In this document: positions 41,671 to 50,211 of the stretch, piece after piece | Position numbering within the stretch: the stretch's first letter is position 1 | How the letters are laid out: each line of letters opens with the position of its first letter | NCBI RefSeq assembly: GCF_032337135.1 | Contig: NZ_JAVXZZ010000001.1 | Coordinates: 620,001-684,000, forward strand | DNA: 64,000 nucleotides | Direction: 5' to 3' | From: Allorhodoferax sp032337135 | GTDB lineage: Bacteria; Pseudomonadota; Gammaproteobacteria; Burkholderiales; Burkholderiaceae_C | Notes under the pieces: model-generated | Seen by the model: the letters and a program-made list of their open reading frames with translations, nothing else | Databases searched by the model: none | What the model was told of the DNA's origin: nothing | Made by a program: the position numbers and the translations under genes

Positions 41671-43497
41671 GTGTTCCTTCCCCGGTTTTTCAGTGACCCT
41701 GATGAAATCGCCTGGCTGCGCGAGCACAAGTCATTGGCACGCTACATCGTGGTCGGCGCCGCAGCACTCTTCCTGTCGTACGCGCTCGTCGACAACTACA
41801 TCACCCCCTACTCCTTCGAGAGAACCTGGCTATGGCGCCTCCTGGGCGCCCTGATGTGCCTGAGCACCCTTTGGAGCCTAGAAGAGTCGCGTCTGTCACG
41901 CTGGGCCATTGCCCACTTCACACTGGCCAGCTCCAGCGTCATTGCCATCGTCTGCCTGATCTTCCTGCAATTGCTGCGGCAACCGGCGATCGCGCTGGCC
42001 TCGTTGATGCAGTGCTTCATGCTGATGGCCATGCTGGGCCCCTTGCGCTCGTTGACCTGGGCGGGCTCCCTTGTGGCCGCACTCGCATTCAATGCCGGGC
42101 TGTACGCTGCAAACGCCGACCTCCAGACCGTGGTGCTGCACAACGTCTTCATCGTGTTCGGGGTTTCGGTGCTGCTGTCGACCAGCCATGCTGCGCACCG
42201 CAACTACCGCCAACAACGTAGCCTGCAACAGTTGGCGCAGGACCAGGCCCGCATCGTGGAACATGCCTCGGACGCCATCATTGCCTGTGATAGTCGGGGC
42301 AGGGTCACGAGCTGGAACCATGGGGCCACACAGATCTTCGGCTACGGTGTCGCCGGAGCCATGGGCAAACCATTGGACATGCTGTTTTCCCCCGGCAGCC
42401 ACACGCTGGACAGCCAGCGCCTACGACAGACCCTGAAAGGGGAAACCACGGAACCTTTCCAGTCGCGCTGGCTCGACGCCCTGGCACGCGAGATCGACGT
42501 GACCGTCACGATGTCCCCCTTGGAAGCCTCGAACGCCTACGCCGCAGGTGTGTCGGTCATTGCGCAGGACATCACACTGCTGCTGCACGCAGAGCGGCGA
42601 CTGCGCGAAAAGGACAGCCAGTTCCGCACGGCCATCGAGACCAGCCGCGAGGGGTTCTGGGCCGCTGACCAGCACGGCCGTCTGATCGACGTCAACCAGG
42701 CCTATTGCCGCATGTCCGGCTATGCCCGCGCCGAACTGCTGACCATGCACATTGAGGCACTGGAAGCTGCCGAGAATCCGGAAGAGACACGCCAACACAT
42801 CGAAACCGTGATGCGCAAGGGCTACGACAGCTTCGAAACCCAGCACCGACGCGCCGATGGCAGCGTGTGGCCCGCAGAAGTCAACGTCAACTACACCGAC
42901 CTGAATGGAGGGCGCTTCTACGTCTTCATCCGCGACCTGACCGAGCGCAAGCGCGTCGAAGCATTGGCCTGGCGTCAGGCCAACTTCGACCTGCTGACCC
43001 AGTTGCCCAACCGCGCCTTGCTATTTGACCGCCTGGAAAAGGCCTGTGCCCAGGCCAGCCGCCAGAGCCAGAACGTGGCCCTGTTATTTGCCGATCTCGA
43101 TGGCTTCAAGCAGGTCAACGACCAGCACGGCCACGCGGCGGGCGACGCCGTGCTGCAGGAAGTCGCACAGCGCTGGGAAACCTGCGTGCGCTCGGCAGAC
43201 ACCCTGGCGCGCCTCGGCGGTGACGAATTCGCCGTGGTGCTGGGCGGTGGCATCGACCATGACTCGGCGGCAACCACGGCCCAAAAGCTCATCGATGTAC
43301 TTCGGGCCCCCATTGTCCTGCCCAACGGCGCCGTGGCGACCGTGGGTGCCAGCATCGGCATTGCCACCTTCCCGCTGGACGCGCGCAGCATGGATGCCCT
43401 GCTCTCCCGCGCCGATGCCGCGATGTACACCAGCAAACGCAAGGGCAAGAACACCTACTCTTTTGCCGATCAGCCCCCAGTGGCAGCCCAGGCATGA
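41671..43497 (+). CDS. Membrane PAS-PAS-GGDEF diguanylate cyclase
   Basis: A 608-residue signalling protein. Five or six N-terminal membrane helices (about 25-180) are followed by PAS 1 (IVEHASDAIIACDSRG, about 195-310), PAS 2 (FRTAIETSREGFWAADQHG, about 318-430) and a GGDEF domain (440-600). The catalytic motif RLGGDEFAVVLGG is intact (GGDEF at 516-520), and the inhibitory I-site RSAD lies five residues upstream. It should make c-di-GMP with product inhibition. The GTG at 41671 has TTGGAG 9 bases upstream. Ends in a bidirectional terminator. Confidence 0.9.
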   Translation: MFLPRFFSDPDEIAWLREHKSLARYIVVGAAALFLSYALVDNYITPYSFERTWLWRLLGALMCLSTLWSLEESRLSRWAIAHFTLASSSVIAIVCLIFLQLLRQPAIALASLMQCFMLMAMLGPLRSLTWAGSLVAALAFNAGLYAANADLQTVVLHNVFIVFGVSVLLSTSHAAHRNYRQQRSLQQLAQDQARIVEHASDAIIACDSRGRVTSWNHGATQIFGYGVAGAMGKPLDMLFSPGSHTLDSQRLRQTLKGETTEPFQSRWLDALAREIDVTVTMSPLEASNAYAAGVSVIAQDITLLLHAERRLREKDSQFRTAIETSREGFWAADQHGRLIDVNQAYCRMSGYARAELLTMHIEALEAAENPEETRQHIETVMRKGYDSFETQHRRADGSVWPAEVNVNYTDLNGGRFYVFIRDLTERKRVEALAWRQANFDLLTQLPNRALLFDRLEKACAQASRQSQNVALLFADLDGFKQVNDQHGHAAGDAVLQEVAQRWETCVRSADTLARLGGDEFAVVLGGGIDHDSAATTAQKLIDVLRAPIVLPNGAVATVGASIGIATFPLDARSMDALLSRADAAMYTSKRKGKNTYSFADQPPVAAQA

Positions 43498-43524
43498 AAA
43501 AACCGCCCGAAGGCGGTTTTTTCA
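43496..43524. terminator. Bidirectional terminator between the GGDEF gene and htpX
   Basis: AAAAAACCGCC-CGAA-GGCGGTTTTTT is a perfect stem with a 4-base loop, flanked by A-run and T-run. It works in both directions. It starts at the stop codon of the cyclase gene and lies 24 bases after the htpX stop. Confidence 0.9.
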
Positions 43525-43545
43525 TGGGTGAGACCGACGGCGCGA

Positions 43546-44424
43546 TTACTGGCTGTTCTGCAAGGCAGCAATGCGCTCCTCGATCGGCGGGTGGGTCGAG
43601 AACAGTTGACCGATACCACCGGCAATGCCCATGGCCGCGACGCTCTTGGGCAGTTCACCTGGGGTCATGCCGCCCAGTCGGGCCAGGGCATTCACCATGG
43701 GTTGCTTGCGGCCCAGCAACTGGGCCGAGCCGGCGTCGGCGCGGAACTCGCGCTGGCGGCTGAACCAGGCCACGATGATGGCGGCCACGAAGCCCAGCAC
43801 GATGTCGAGCACCAGCGTGGTCACCATGTAACCGATACCGGGGCCGCTGCTTTCGCGGTCGTCGCCCTTGCGCAGGAAGCTGTCCACGGCGTAACCGATG
43901 ACACGGCTCAGGAACACCACAAAGGTGTTCATCACGCCCTGGATCAGGGTCATGGTGACCATGTCGCCATTGGCGATGTGGGCCACTTCGTGACCGATCA
44001 CCGCCTCGATCTCCTCGGCCGTCATGCCGCGCAGCAGGCCGTCGGACACGGCCACCAGGGCGGAGTTCTTGAAGGCGCCAGTGGCGAAGGCATTGGGTTC
44101 GCCCTCGAAGATGGCCACTTCGGGCATGCCGATACCGGCCTTCTGGGCCAGTTTCTGAACCGTGCCCACGATCCAGGCTTCATCGGCGTTCTGGGGTTGC
44201 TCGATCACGCGCAGACCCGGCGTCGTCCATTTGGCCATGGGCTTGCTGATGAGCAAGGAAATGGTGGCACCACCGAAACCCATGATCAGGGCGAAGCCCA
44301 GCAGGGCCGACAGGTTCAGGCCATTGGCGGTCAGGTGGCGGTTCACGCCCAGCAGGCTGGCCACCACCCCCAACACCAGCACCACGGCCAGGTTGGTCAA
44401 TACAAACAGAACAATGCGTTTCAT
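43546..44424 (-). CDS. htpX: Membrane zinc metalloprotease HtpX
   Basis: A 292-residue M48 protease for quality control of inner membrane proteins. Two N-terminal helices, the zinc motif GHEVAHIANGD (HExxH, about residue 144), and REFRADAGSAQLLGR carrying the third ligand are present. Two further helices lie between them. Length matches E. coli HtpX (293). Confidence 0.97.
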   Translation of the reverse strand: MKRIVLFVLTNLAVVLVLGVVASLLGVNRHLTANGLNLSALLGFALIMGFGGATISLLISKPMAKWTTPGLRVIEQPQNADEAWIVGTVQKLAQKAGIGMPEVAIFEGEPNAFATGAFKNSALVAVSDGLLRGMTAEEIEAVIGHEVAHIANGDMVTMTLIQGVMNTFVVFLSRVIGYAVDSFLRKGDDRESSGPGIGYMVTTLVLDIVLGFVAAIIVAWFSRQREFRADAGSAQLLGRKQPMVNALARLGGMTPGELPKSVAAMGIAGGIGQLFSTHPPIEERIAALQNSQ

Positions 44425-44524
44425 GGTTTCCTTCTCAGATCCGACGGAAAACGACGGACTCAGGCGCGAATGGTAGGGGCGGTGCGCCGAATTTCAAGAA
44501 ATGCACCCTACAGGCCCAGGGAGT

Positions 44525-45295
44525 TTACGGGCTTTGCGGTGCCACCTGCCGCGGCGGACGGAACACCCCGGGGTCCGCATAGAACGCCGGGTCTTCGTTG
44601 TCCGCACACCACCCCGGCACCCCCAGCACCGGCAGGTGGACGAAAGGCTTGCGTGCCAGCAGATCGGCGTCCAACGTGGCGGCCAGCCAAGCGTCGAGAT
44701 CCGCTATCTCTTTCATAGCTGACGGCGCACGGAATACGTGGGCCGTGATGGCTTTTCGCGGAAAAACCAGCTTCTCGGTCAGGGCATGACCGAACAGGAT
44801 CAACCGGCTCTGGCTCCACAGGCTGCGCAGACCGCTGAAAACCGCCGCCCAGTCCTTGGCTGCCAGGGCCTCCCACAGCGCATCCGGCGCCTGCAGCAGG
44901 GCCACGTTCTCGTCGAACAGGGTCAGGGCGTCGCGCGCCGGGCCGCGCTCGGGGGCCACGCCCAGTGCAGCAATCTGCTGTGCCTGCTGCACATTGAGCC
45001 GCTTCTTGGCGAGCGGAAAGCGCATCCAGCACAGGGCATTGAAGAAGTCGTGCAGCCCTTCGCGTGTGGGCACGCAACCGGTCTCGAAGATGTGCTGCTC
45101 GTAGGCGGTACCGGCGGGCAGCTCGGCCTGGGCAATGAAACGCACCGGCGCCAGGCCCGCCTCATTGAGTACGTGCGGCTGCGGCACCCCGGCCAACACC
45201 CGCTGCGCAAGCCGTTCACCCGGGTCACGCCAGAAGTCGAGCCAGGGTGCGGACCAGTCGATGTGGTCCAGCGTGACGATGACGCTAGACGCCAT
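44525..45295 (-). CDS. DUF3025 family protein
   Basis: A 256-residue soluble protein with the DUF3025 hallmark HDFFNALCWMRFPLAKKRLN and GCVPTREGL; SRLILFGHALTEKL and the C-terminal PFVHLPVLGVPGWCADN are also typical. Function unknown. It begins 15 bases after pyrC and is probably cotranscribed, which is the only hint at its role. Confidence 0.85.
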   Translation of the reverse strand: MASSVIVTLDHIDWSAPWLDFWRDPGERLAQRVLAGVPQPHVLNEAGLAPVRFIAQAELPAGTAYEQHIFETGCVPTREGLHDFFNALCWMRFPLAKKRLNVQQAQQIAALGVAPERGPARDALTLFDENVALLQAPDALWEALAAKDWAAVFSGLRSLWSQSRLILFGHALTEKLVFPRKAITAHVFRAPSAMKEIADLDAWLAATLDADLLARKPFVHLPVLGVPGWCADNEDPAFYADPGVFRPPRQVAPQSP

Positions 45296-45310
45296 GCGCG
45301 TGAAGTCCGT

Positions 45311-46342
45311 CTACACCAGCTTCCACGCCAGCGCTTCGCCAGCCGCCAGGGGCTTGAGCGTAGCCTCACCGAAGGCAAAGCTTTGCGGCGGCGTCCAGCT
45401 CTCGCGTTTGAGCGTGATGGTGCCCTGGTTGCGCGGCAGGCCGTAGAAGTCGGCGCCATGGAAGCTGGCAAAGCCTTCGAGCTTGTCCAGCGCGCCCGCA
45501 GCATCAAAGGCGTGGGCGTACAGCTCCATGGCAGCGTGGGCGGTATAGCAACCGGCGCAGCCCGTGGCGTGCTCCTTCAGGTGCACGGCATGCGGGGCGC
45601 TGTCGGTGCCCAGGAAGAACTTGGGCGATCCACTGGTGGCGGCGGCCACCAGGGCCTGGCGGTGGGTCTCGCGCTTCAGGACCGGCAGGCAGTAGTAGTG
45701 CGGGCGGATGCCGCCGGTGAAGATGGCATTGCGGTTGTAGAGCAGGTGGTGGGCCGTGAGGCTGGCTGCCGTGAACCGGTCGGCCTCGGCGACGTACTGG
45801 GCTGCCTCCTTGGTGGTGATGTGCTCGAACACGATCTTGAGTTCGGGGAAGTCGCGGCGCAGCGGGATCAGCTGGGTGTCGATGAACACCGCTTCACGGT
45901 CGAACAGGTCGATGTCGGGGCTGGTCACCTCGCCGTGCACCAGCAGCAGCAGACCGGCCTTCTGCATGGCCTCCAGCGTCTTGTAGGTCTTGCGGATGTC
46001 GGTCACGCCCGCGTCGCTGTTGGTGGTGGCACCCGCCGGGTAGAGCTTGCAGGCCACCACGCCCGCGTTCTTGGCCCGGGCAATCTCCTCGGCCGGCAGG
46101 TTGTCGGTGAGATACAGGGTCATCAGCGGTTCGAACTGCATACCGGCAGGCACTGCCGCCTGGATGCGGGCCTTGTAGGCCAGTGCCTGCTCGGCCGTGG
46201 TCACCGGCGGCTTGAGGTTGGGCATGATGATGGCGCGGCCGAACTGCGCGGCGGTATGCGGCACCACGGTGTTCAGGGCAGCACCGTCGCGCACATGCAG
46301 GTGCCAGTCGTCGGGGCGGGTAATGGTCAGGGTAGCGGTCAT
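45311..46342 (-). CDS. pyrC: Dihydroorotase
   Basis: A 343-residue zinc amidohydrolase (class II) that closes carbamoyl aspartate to dihydroorotate in pyrimidine synthesis. DDWHLHVRDG (H14, H16, R18, D19), the carbamylated Lys in ACKLYPAGATTNSDAG, LLVHGEVT and IVFEHITTK supply the metal centre, and FLGTDSAPH the catalytic Asp. Length is standard. Confidence 0.97.
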   Translation of the reverse strand: MTATLTITRPDDWHLHVRDGAALNTVVPHTAAQFGRAIIMPNLKPPVTTAEQALAYKARIQAAVPAGMQFEPLMTLYLTDNLPAEEIARAKNAGVVACKLYPAGATTNSDAGVTDIRKTYKTLEAMQKAGLLLLVHGEVTSPDIDLFDREAVFIDTQLIPLRRDFPELKIVFEHITTKEAAQYVAEADRFTAASLTAHHLLYNRNAIFTGGIRPHYYCLPVLKRETHRQALVAAATSGSPKFFLGTDSAPHAVHLKEHATGCAGCYTAHAAMELYAHAFDAAGALDKLEGFASFHGADFYGLPRNQGTITLKRESWTPPQSFAFGEATLKPLAAGEALAWKLV

Positions 46343-46366
46343 ATCAAATTCCAGGAAGGGACAGCG

Positions 46367-47335
46367 TCAAGCCGTCTTGGGGGGGTGTTGGGTACTGAGG
46401 AATTCCCACAGCGTCTGGGCATTGCGCTTCGGGACGCCGTGGACAGTGGCGCTGCTGCGCGTGTGTTCCTGCTTGATGGGGCGCTCGCGGTAGGCGCGCA
46501 CCTCCATGGTGATCTGCAGACCGGTAGCACCGGAAGGCAGGGCACTGACCAGCTTCTTGGCGCGCAGGTCCTTCTTGACCGCACTGTAGGGCAGGAAGGC
46601 GATGCCATGGCCTTCGAGCGCCATGGCGCGCAGGCCTTCGGCCATGTCGGTCTCATAGACCTGCTCGACATGGATCGGCGTCGGCGCGTCACGCAGGATG
46701 AGGCTGACCATCTGCCCCAGGTAGGCGCCCGGCGCATAGCCCAGGTAGGGCAGCGGCTGGCCGCTGCGGCCGGGCAGCTGGAACAGGGGCGCACCCTTGG
46801 CATCGGGCTTCACATAGGGTGCCAGGGTTTCCTCGCCCAGGCTCACCATCTCATAGCGGTCCGCGTCCAGCTGGTAGGGCTGGGAGGGGTGGTGGTAGGC
46901 AATGAGCAGGTCACAGCTGCCTTCCACCAGGCGCAGCACGGCGTCGTGCACGTTGAGCGCAATGAGGCGGCTCTTGATGGGGCCGAACTTCTCGCGCAGC
47001 CCGGACACCCAAGCTGGGAAGAAGGTGAAGGCCAGCGTGTGCGGCACGGCAAACTCGATCACGTCCTGCCCGGCCGTGGTGTGCACGCGCAGCATGGTGC
47101 GGGTGCTCTGCAGTGCCTGCAGGATTTCCAGCGACTGGCCGTACAGGGTCTCGCCCGCAGGGGTGAGGCGCGTGGGGTAGGAGCTGCGGTCCACCAAGTC
47201 GGTGCCTGCCCAGGCCTCCAGCGACTGGATGCGGCGCGAAAATGCAGGCTGGGTGACATGGCGCAACTGGGCCGAGCGACTGAAACTGCGCGTTTCCGCC
47301 AGCGAAACAAAGTCTTCGAGCCATTTGGTTTCCAT
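46367..47335 (-). CDS. LysR-family transcriptional regulator
   Basis: A 322-residue LysR protein: winged HTH at residues 1-60 (WLEDFVSLAETRSFSRSAQ, TQPAFSRRIQSLE) and a periplasmic-binding-like effector domain. It lies 24 bases upstream of pyrC in the same direction, unlike the usual divergent layout. It resembles HypT/QseD-type LysR proteins (a METKWLEDFV start), but I cannot name an effector or target. Confidence 0.9.
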   Translation of the reverse strand: METKWLEDFVSLAETRSFSRSAQLRHVTQPAFSRRIQSLEAWAGTDLVDRSSYPTRLTPAGETLYGQSLEILQALQSTRTMLRVHTTAGQDVIEFAVPHTLAFTFFPAWVSGLREKFGPIKSRLIALNVHDAVLRLVEGSCDLLIAYHHPSQPYQLDADRYEMVSLGEETLAPYVKPDAKGAPLFQLPGRSGQPLPYLGYAPGAYLGQMVSLILRDAPTPIHVEQVYETDMAEGLRAMALEGHGIAFLPYSAVKKDLRAKKLVSALPSGATGLQITMEVRAYRERPIKQEHTRSSATVHGVPKRNAQTLWEFLSTQHPPKTA

Positions 47336-47366
47336 GGGGGGTGATTATCGCCTCCCCCTCGCTGGA

Positions 47367-47675
47367 TCAAGGCCGTTGCAGGGCGACGCGAATGCGCGCA
47401 ATGGTGTCGTCCATGGAGGCATGGGCCGACACTTCCAGCCCCAAAGAGCGGGCAATCTGGTTGACCCGCGCCGGGTTGAGTGGCATGCCGCCCGCATCAA
47501 TGGCGGCAATCAATGCACGCGCCTGCTCCCGCTCTGCCGACACCGCGGCCTCCACCTTCTGCTGGGCTTCCACGTTGCCGGCTTCCTGACCCTGCCCCGT
47601 GCGCGGATGCACGACCACCCCATACAGGCGCGAGAGCGCCTGGCTGATGCGGGCATTCTTGCGCGGATCGGTCAC
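47367..47675 (-). CDS. Small protein of unknown function (first of a pair)
   Basis: A 102-residue charged, helical protein: NARISQALSRLYGVVV, then AQQKVEAAVSAEREQARALIAAIDAGG and NPARVNQIARSLGLEV. No signal peptide, membrane helix or metal motif. Its start overlaps the stop of the preceding gene (ATGA), so the two are translationally coupled and probably work together. No family recognised. Confidence 0.65.
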   Translation of the reverse strand: MTDPRKNARISQALSRLYGVVVHPRTGQGQEAGNVEAQQKVEAAVSAEREQARALIAAIDAGGMPLNPARVNQIARSLGLEVSAHASMDDTIARIRVALQRP

Positions 47676-48277
47676 AGGGCCACCATGCGCTGGTAGGCGC
47701 TGCGGGTATCGCTCGCCACGGTCTCCAGCACCTGGGCATAGGTAGTCTGGTGCCGCGCCAGCAGCCGGGCGCTCGCTGTGGTCTTGGAGCGACAGAACCA
47801 GTGGCAGGTGTGCTGCAGCAGGAACAGTTCAGCACAGACCACACGCGCCCGGTCGCGGCGCGACAGTCCACCGGCGTTGTCCAGGGCGCTGCGCAGCTGC
47901 AGCGCATGCAGGCGCAGGGCATCGCGCATGTCGAAACACGCGCTCGGCATCAGCGCCGTGGCAAACGGCAGGTAGATCGGCCACTTGCCGACCCGCACCA
48001 AGGGCGACTGCACCTGGGCAAAGTCATCGGCCAGACGCTGCAGTTGCTGGGCCAGCGTTCTCTCCTTCTCACCCAGCATTTCCCACAGCAGTTCCTTGCG
48101 CTGGGCATCCTCCTCACCCATGGCGCGCAGGTAGCCCTCGCACAGGTCCTCCATCAGGGTTTCGATGCGGTAGCGGCCCAGGTGGGCCCCCAGCAGCGCG
48201 ATGCGCGCGAACTGTTGTTTCTGCTTGACGAAGTACAGCACTGCCAGCAGCAGTGCCAGGAAGGTCAGGTTAGGCAT
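47672..48277 (-). CDS. Membrane-anchored protein of unknown function
   Basis: A 201-residue protein with a short N-terminal hydrophobic segment (LTFLALLLAVLYFV). Long helices follow (RIETLMEDLCEGYLRAM, EMLGEKERTLAQQLQRLADDFAQV). Four cysteines sit in the body (LCEGY, ACFDM, VVCAEL and TCHWFC). No known domain. It is transcribed before the 102-residue gene, with an ATGA overlap. The upstream ABC exporter gene is separated by a dispersed repeat. Confidence 0.65.
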   Translation of the reverse strand: MPNLTFLALLLAVLYFVKQKQQFARIALLGAHLGRYRIETLMEDLCEGYLRAMGEEDAQRKELLWEMLGEKERTLAQQLQRLADDFAQVQSPLVRVGKWPIYLPFATALMPSACFDMRDALRLHALQLRSALDNAGGLSRRDRARVVCAELFLLQHTCHWFCRSKTTASARLLARHQTTYAQVLETVASDTRSAYQRMVAL

Positions 48278-48290
48278 AGGTCGTCGCTAT

Positions 48291-48341
48291 CCAATATATA
48301 GCTGCTCACGCAATGTTTCCATGGGTTGGAGGCCCATTTTG
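48291..48341 (+). repeat. Dispersed repeat copy after the ABC exporter gene
   Basis: Plus strand: ATATATAGCTGCTCACGCAA, TGTTTCCATGGGTTGGAGGC, CCATTTT. It fills the gap between the stop of the ABC exporter gene and the next ORF, and is the closest relative of the copy in the RNase II gene. Confidence 0.65.
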
Positions 48342-50201
48342 TTACGAATCGCTGTCGGCGTCGGCACTCTGCTGCAGCGCCCACATGGCCGCATAGCGCC
48401 CACCCTGCGCCAGCAGCGCGGCGTGCGAGCCGCGCTCGATGATGCGGCCTGCCTCCATCACCAGGATCTCGTGGGCGTCCACCACGGTGGACAGGCGGTG
48501 GGCAATGACCAGGGTGGTCTTGTTGCGCGACACCCCGGCCAGCTCGGCCTGGATGGCGCGCTCGTTGGCACTGTCCAGCGCGCTGGTGGCTTCGTCGAAG
48601 ATCAGGATGGGCGGGTTCTTCAGCAGGGTGCGTGCAATGGCCACGCGCTGCTTTTCGCCACCCGAGAGCTTGAGCCCTCGCTCGCCCACCATGGTGTCGT
48701 AGCCCTTGGGCGTGGAGGCAATGAAGTCATGGATGTGCGCCGAACGCGCCGCCTGTTCCACCTCGGCACGGCTGGCCCCGGGGCGGCCGTAGGCAATGTT
48801 GTATTCCACCGTGTCGTTGAACAGCACCGTGTCCTGCGGCACGATGCCGATGGCGCGACGCACCGAGGCCTGGGTGACCGCGCGGATGTCCTGCCCGGCG
48901 ATCAGGATCCGGCCGCAACCGCTGCCATCCACATGCGGCGTGACATCGTAGAAACGGTACAGCAAGCGTGCCATGGTGGACTTGCCCGAGCCGCTGGGGC
49001 CGACCACGGCCACGGTCTTGCCGGCAGGGATCTCGAAGCTGATGTGGTGCAGGATGGGGCGCGCCGGGTCGTAGGCGAACGAGACGTCCTCGAAGCGAAG
49101 CGACGCCCCGCCCACGCCGCTGTCCAGGCGCAGGTCGGTGGCACCGGGTGCATCGGCGACCTCGCGTTCGCGCTCCATCAGCACGAACATCTTGTCCAGG
49201 TCGGTCAGGCTCTGCTTGATCTCGCGGTAGATCACGCCCAGGAAGTTGAGCGGAATGTAGATCTGGATCATGAAGGCGTTGACCATGACCAGGTCGCCCA
49301 GGGTCATGTGGCCCTGCACCACGCCTTCGGTGGCACGCCACAGCATGGCCACCAGCCCCACGGCGATGATGGCCTGCTGCCCACCATTGAGCAGCGACAG
49401 CGTGGTCTGCGCCTTGAGCCGGGCCCGGCGCAGCCGCTCCAGGCTCTGGTCATAGCGCTTGGCTTCGAACGCCTCATTGCCGAAGTACTTGACGGTCTCG
49501 TAGTTCAGCAGCGAGTCGATCGCCTTGGTGTGGGCCGCCGAGTCGAACTCGTTGGCTTCGCGGCGGAACTGGGTGCGCCACTCGGTGATCTTGACCGTGA
49601 ACAGAATGTAGGCCACCAGCGCCGCGAGCGTGATCCAGACGTAGGCCATGTCGAACTTGGCACCCAGCACGGCCAGCACCAGAGCCACCTCGATCAGGGT
49701 GGGGACGATGGAAAACAGCGAATAGGAGATCAGCGACTCGATGCCGCGCACCCCGCGTTCGATGTCGCGCGTCATGCCCCCGGTCTGGCGCTCCAGGTGA
49801 AAGCGCAGGCTCAGGGCATGCAGGTGCTCGAAGGTCTGCAGCGCGATCTGCCGTGCAGCCCCCTGCGTGGCCTTGGCAAACACCAGCTCGCGCAGTTCGG
49901 TGAACAGCGAAGCCGAGAAACGCAGCGCACCGTAGGCCAGCAGCAGACCGACCGGCACCACCAGCAGCGCGGCCTTCTGGGGGTCGCTGCCCGCGGTCAT
50001 GCTGTCCACCAGGTTCTTGAGCAGCACCGGCACCCCCACGTTGGCCAGCTTGGCCGCGATCATCAGCACCAGGGCCGCGCCGACGCGCCATTTGTACTGC
50101 CACAGGTAGGGCAGCAGGCGGCGCACGGTCTGCGCATCGGATCGCACAGCGTTGGGGTCGGTGGGGGTGGGCGCGGGAAGGGAGTGGGAAAGCGAGCGCA
50201 T
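48342..50201 (-). CDS. Atm1-type ABC exporter (fused permease and ATPase)
   Basis: A 619-residue half-transporter that acts as a homodimer. Six membrane helices (about 45-340) include the AIDSLLNYETVKYFGNEAFE block that marks the Atm1/ABCB7 group. The ATPase domain has Walker A VGPSGSGKST, the signature LSGGEKQRVAIARTLL and Walker B ILIFDEATSALD. Relatives export glutathione-linked sulfur or metal adducts; substrate inferred only. ATG 50201 is the first start after the MFS gene stop (50212). Confidence 0.92.
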   Translation of the reverse strand: MRSLSHSLPAPTPTDPNAVRSDAQTVRRLLPYLWQYKWRVGAALVLMIAAKLANVGVPVLLKNLVDSMTAGSDPQKAALLVVPVGLLLAYGALRFSASLFTELRELVFAKATQGAARQIALQTFEHLHALSLRFHLERQTGGMTRDIERGVRGIESLISYSLFSIVPTLIEVALVLAVLGAKFDMAYVWITLAALVAYILFTVKITEWRTQFRREANEFDSAAHTKAIDSLLNYETVKYFGNEAFEAKRYDQSLERLRRARLKAQTTLSLLNGGQQAIIAVGLVAMLWRATEGVVQGHMTLGDLVMVNAFMIQIYIPLNFLGVIYREIKQSLTDLDKMFVLMEREREVADAPGATDLRLDSGVGGASLRFEDVSFAYDPARPILHHISFEIPAGKTVAVVGPSGSGKSTMARLLYRFYDVTPHVDGSGCGRILIAGQDIRAVTQASVRRAIGIVPQDTVLFNDTVEYNIAYGRPGASRAEVEQAARSAHIHDFIASTPKGYDTMVGERGLKLSGGEKQRVAIARTLLKNPPILIFDEATSALDSANERAIQAELAGVSRNKTTLVIAHRLSTVVDAHEILVMEAGRIIERGSHAALLAQGGRYAAMWALQQSADADSDS

Positions 50202-50211
50202 CAGAGGATTA

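Noticed and set aside
44705..44740. Possible partial repeat in the DUF3025 gene (AGCTATGAAAGAGATAGC on the minus strand)
   Set aside because: A short palindrome-like piece without the rest of the repeat layout.
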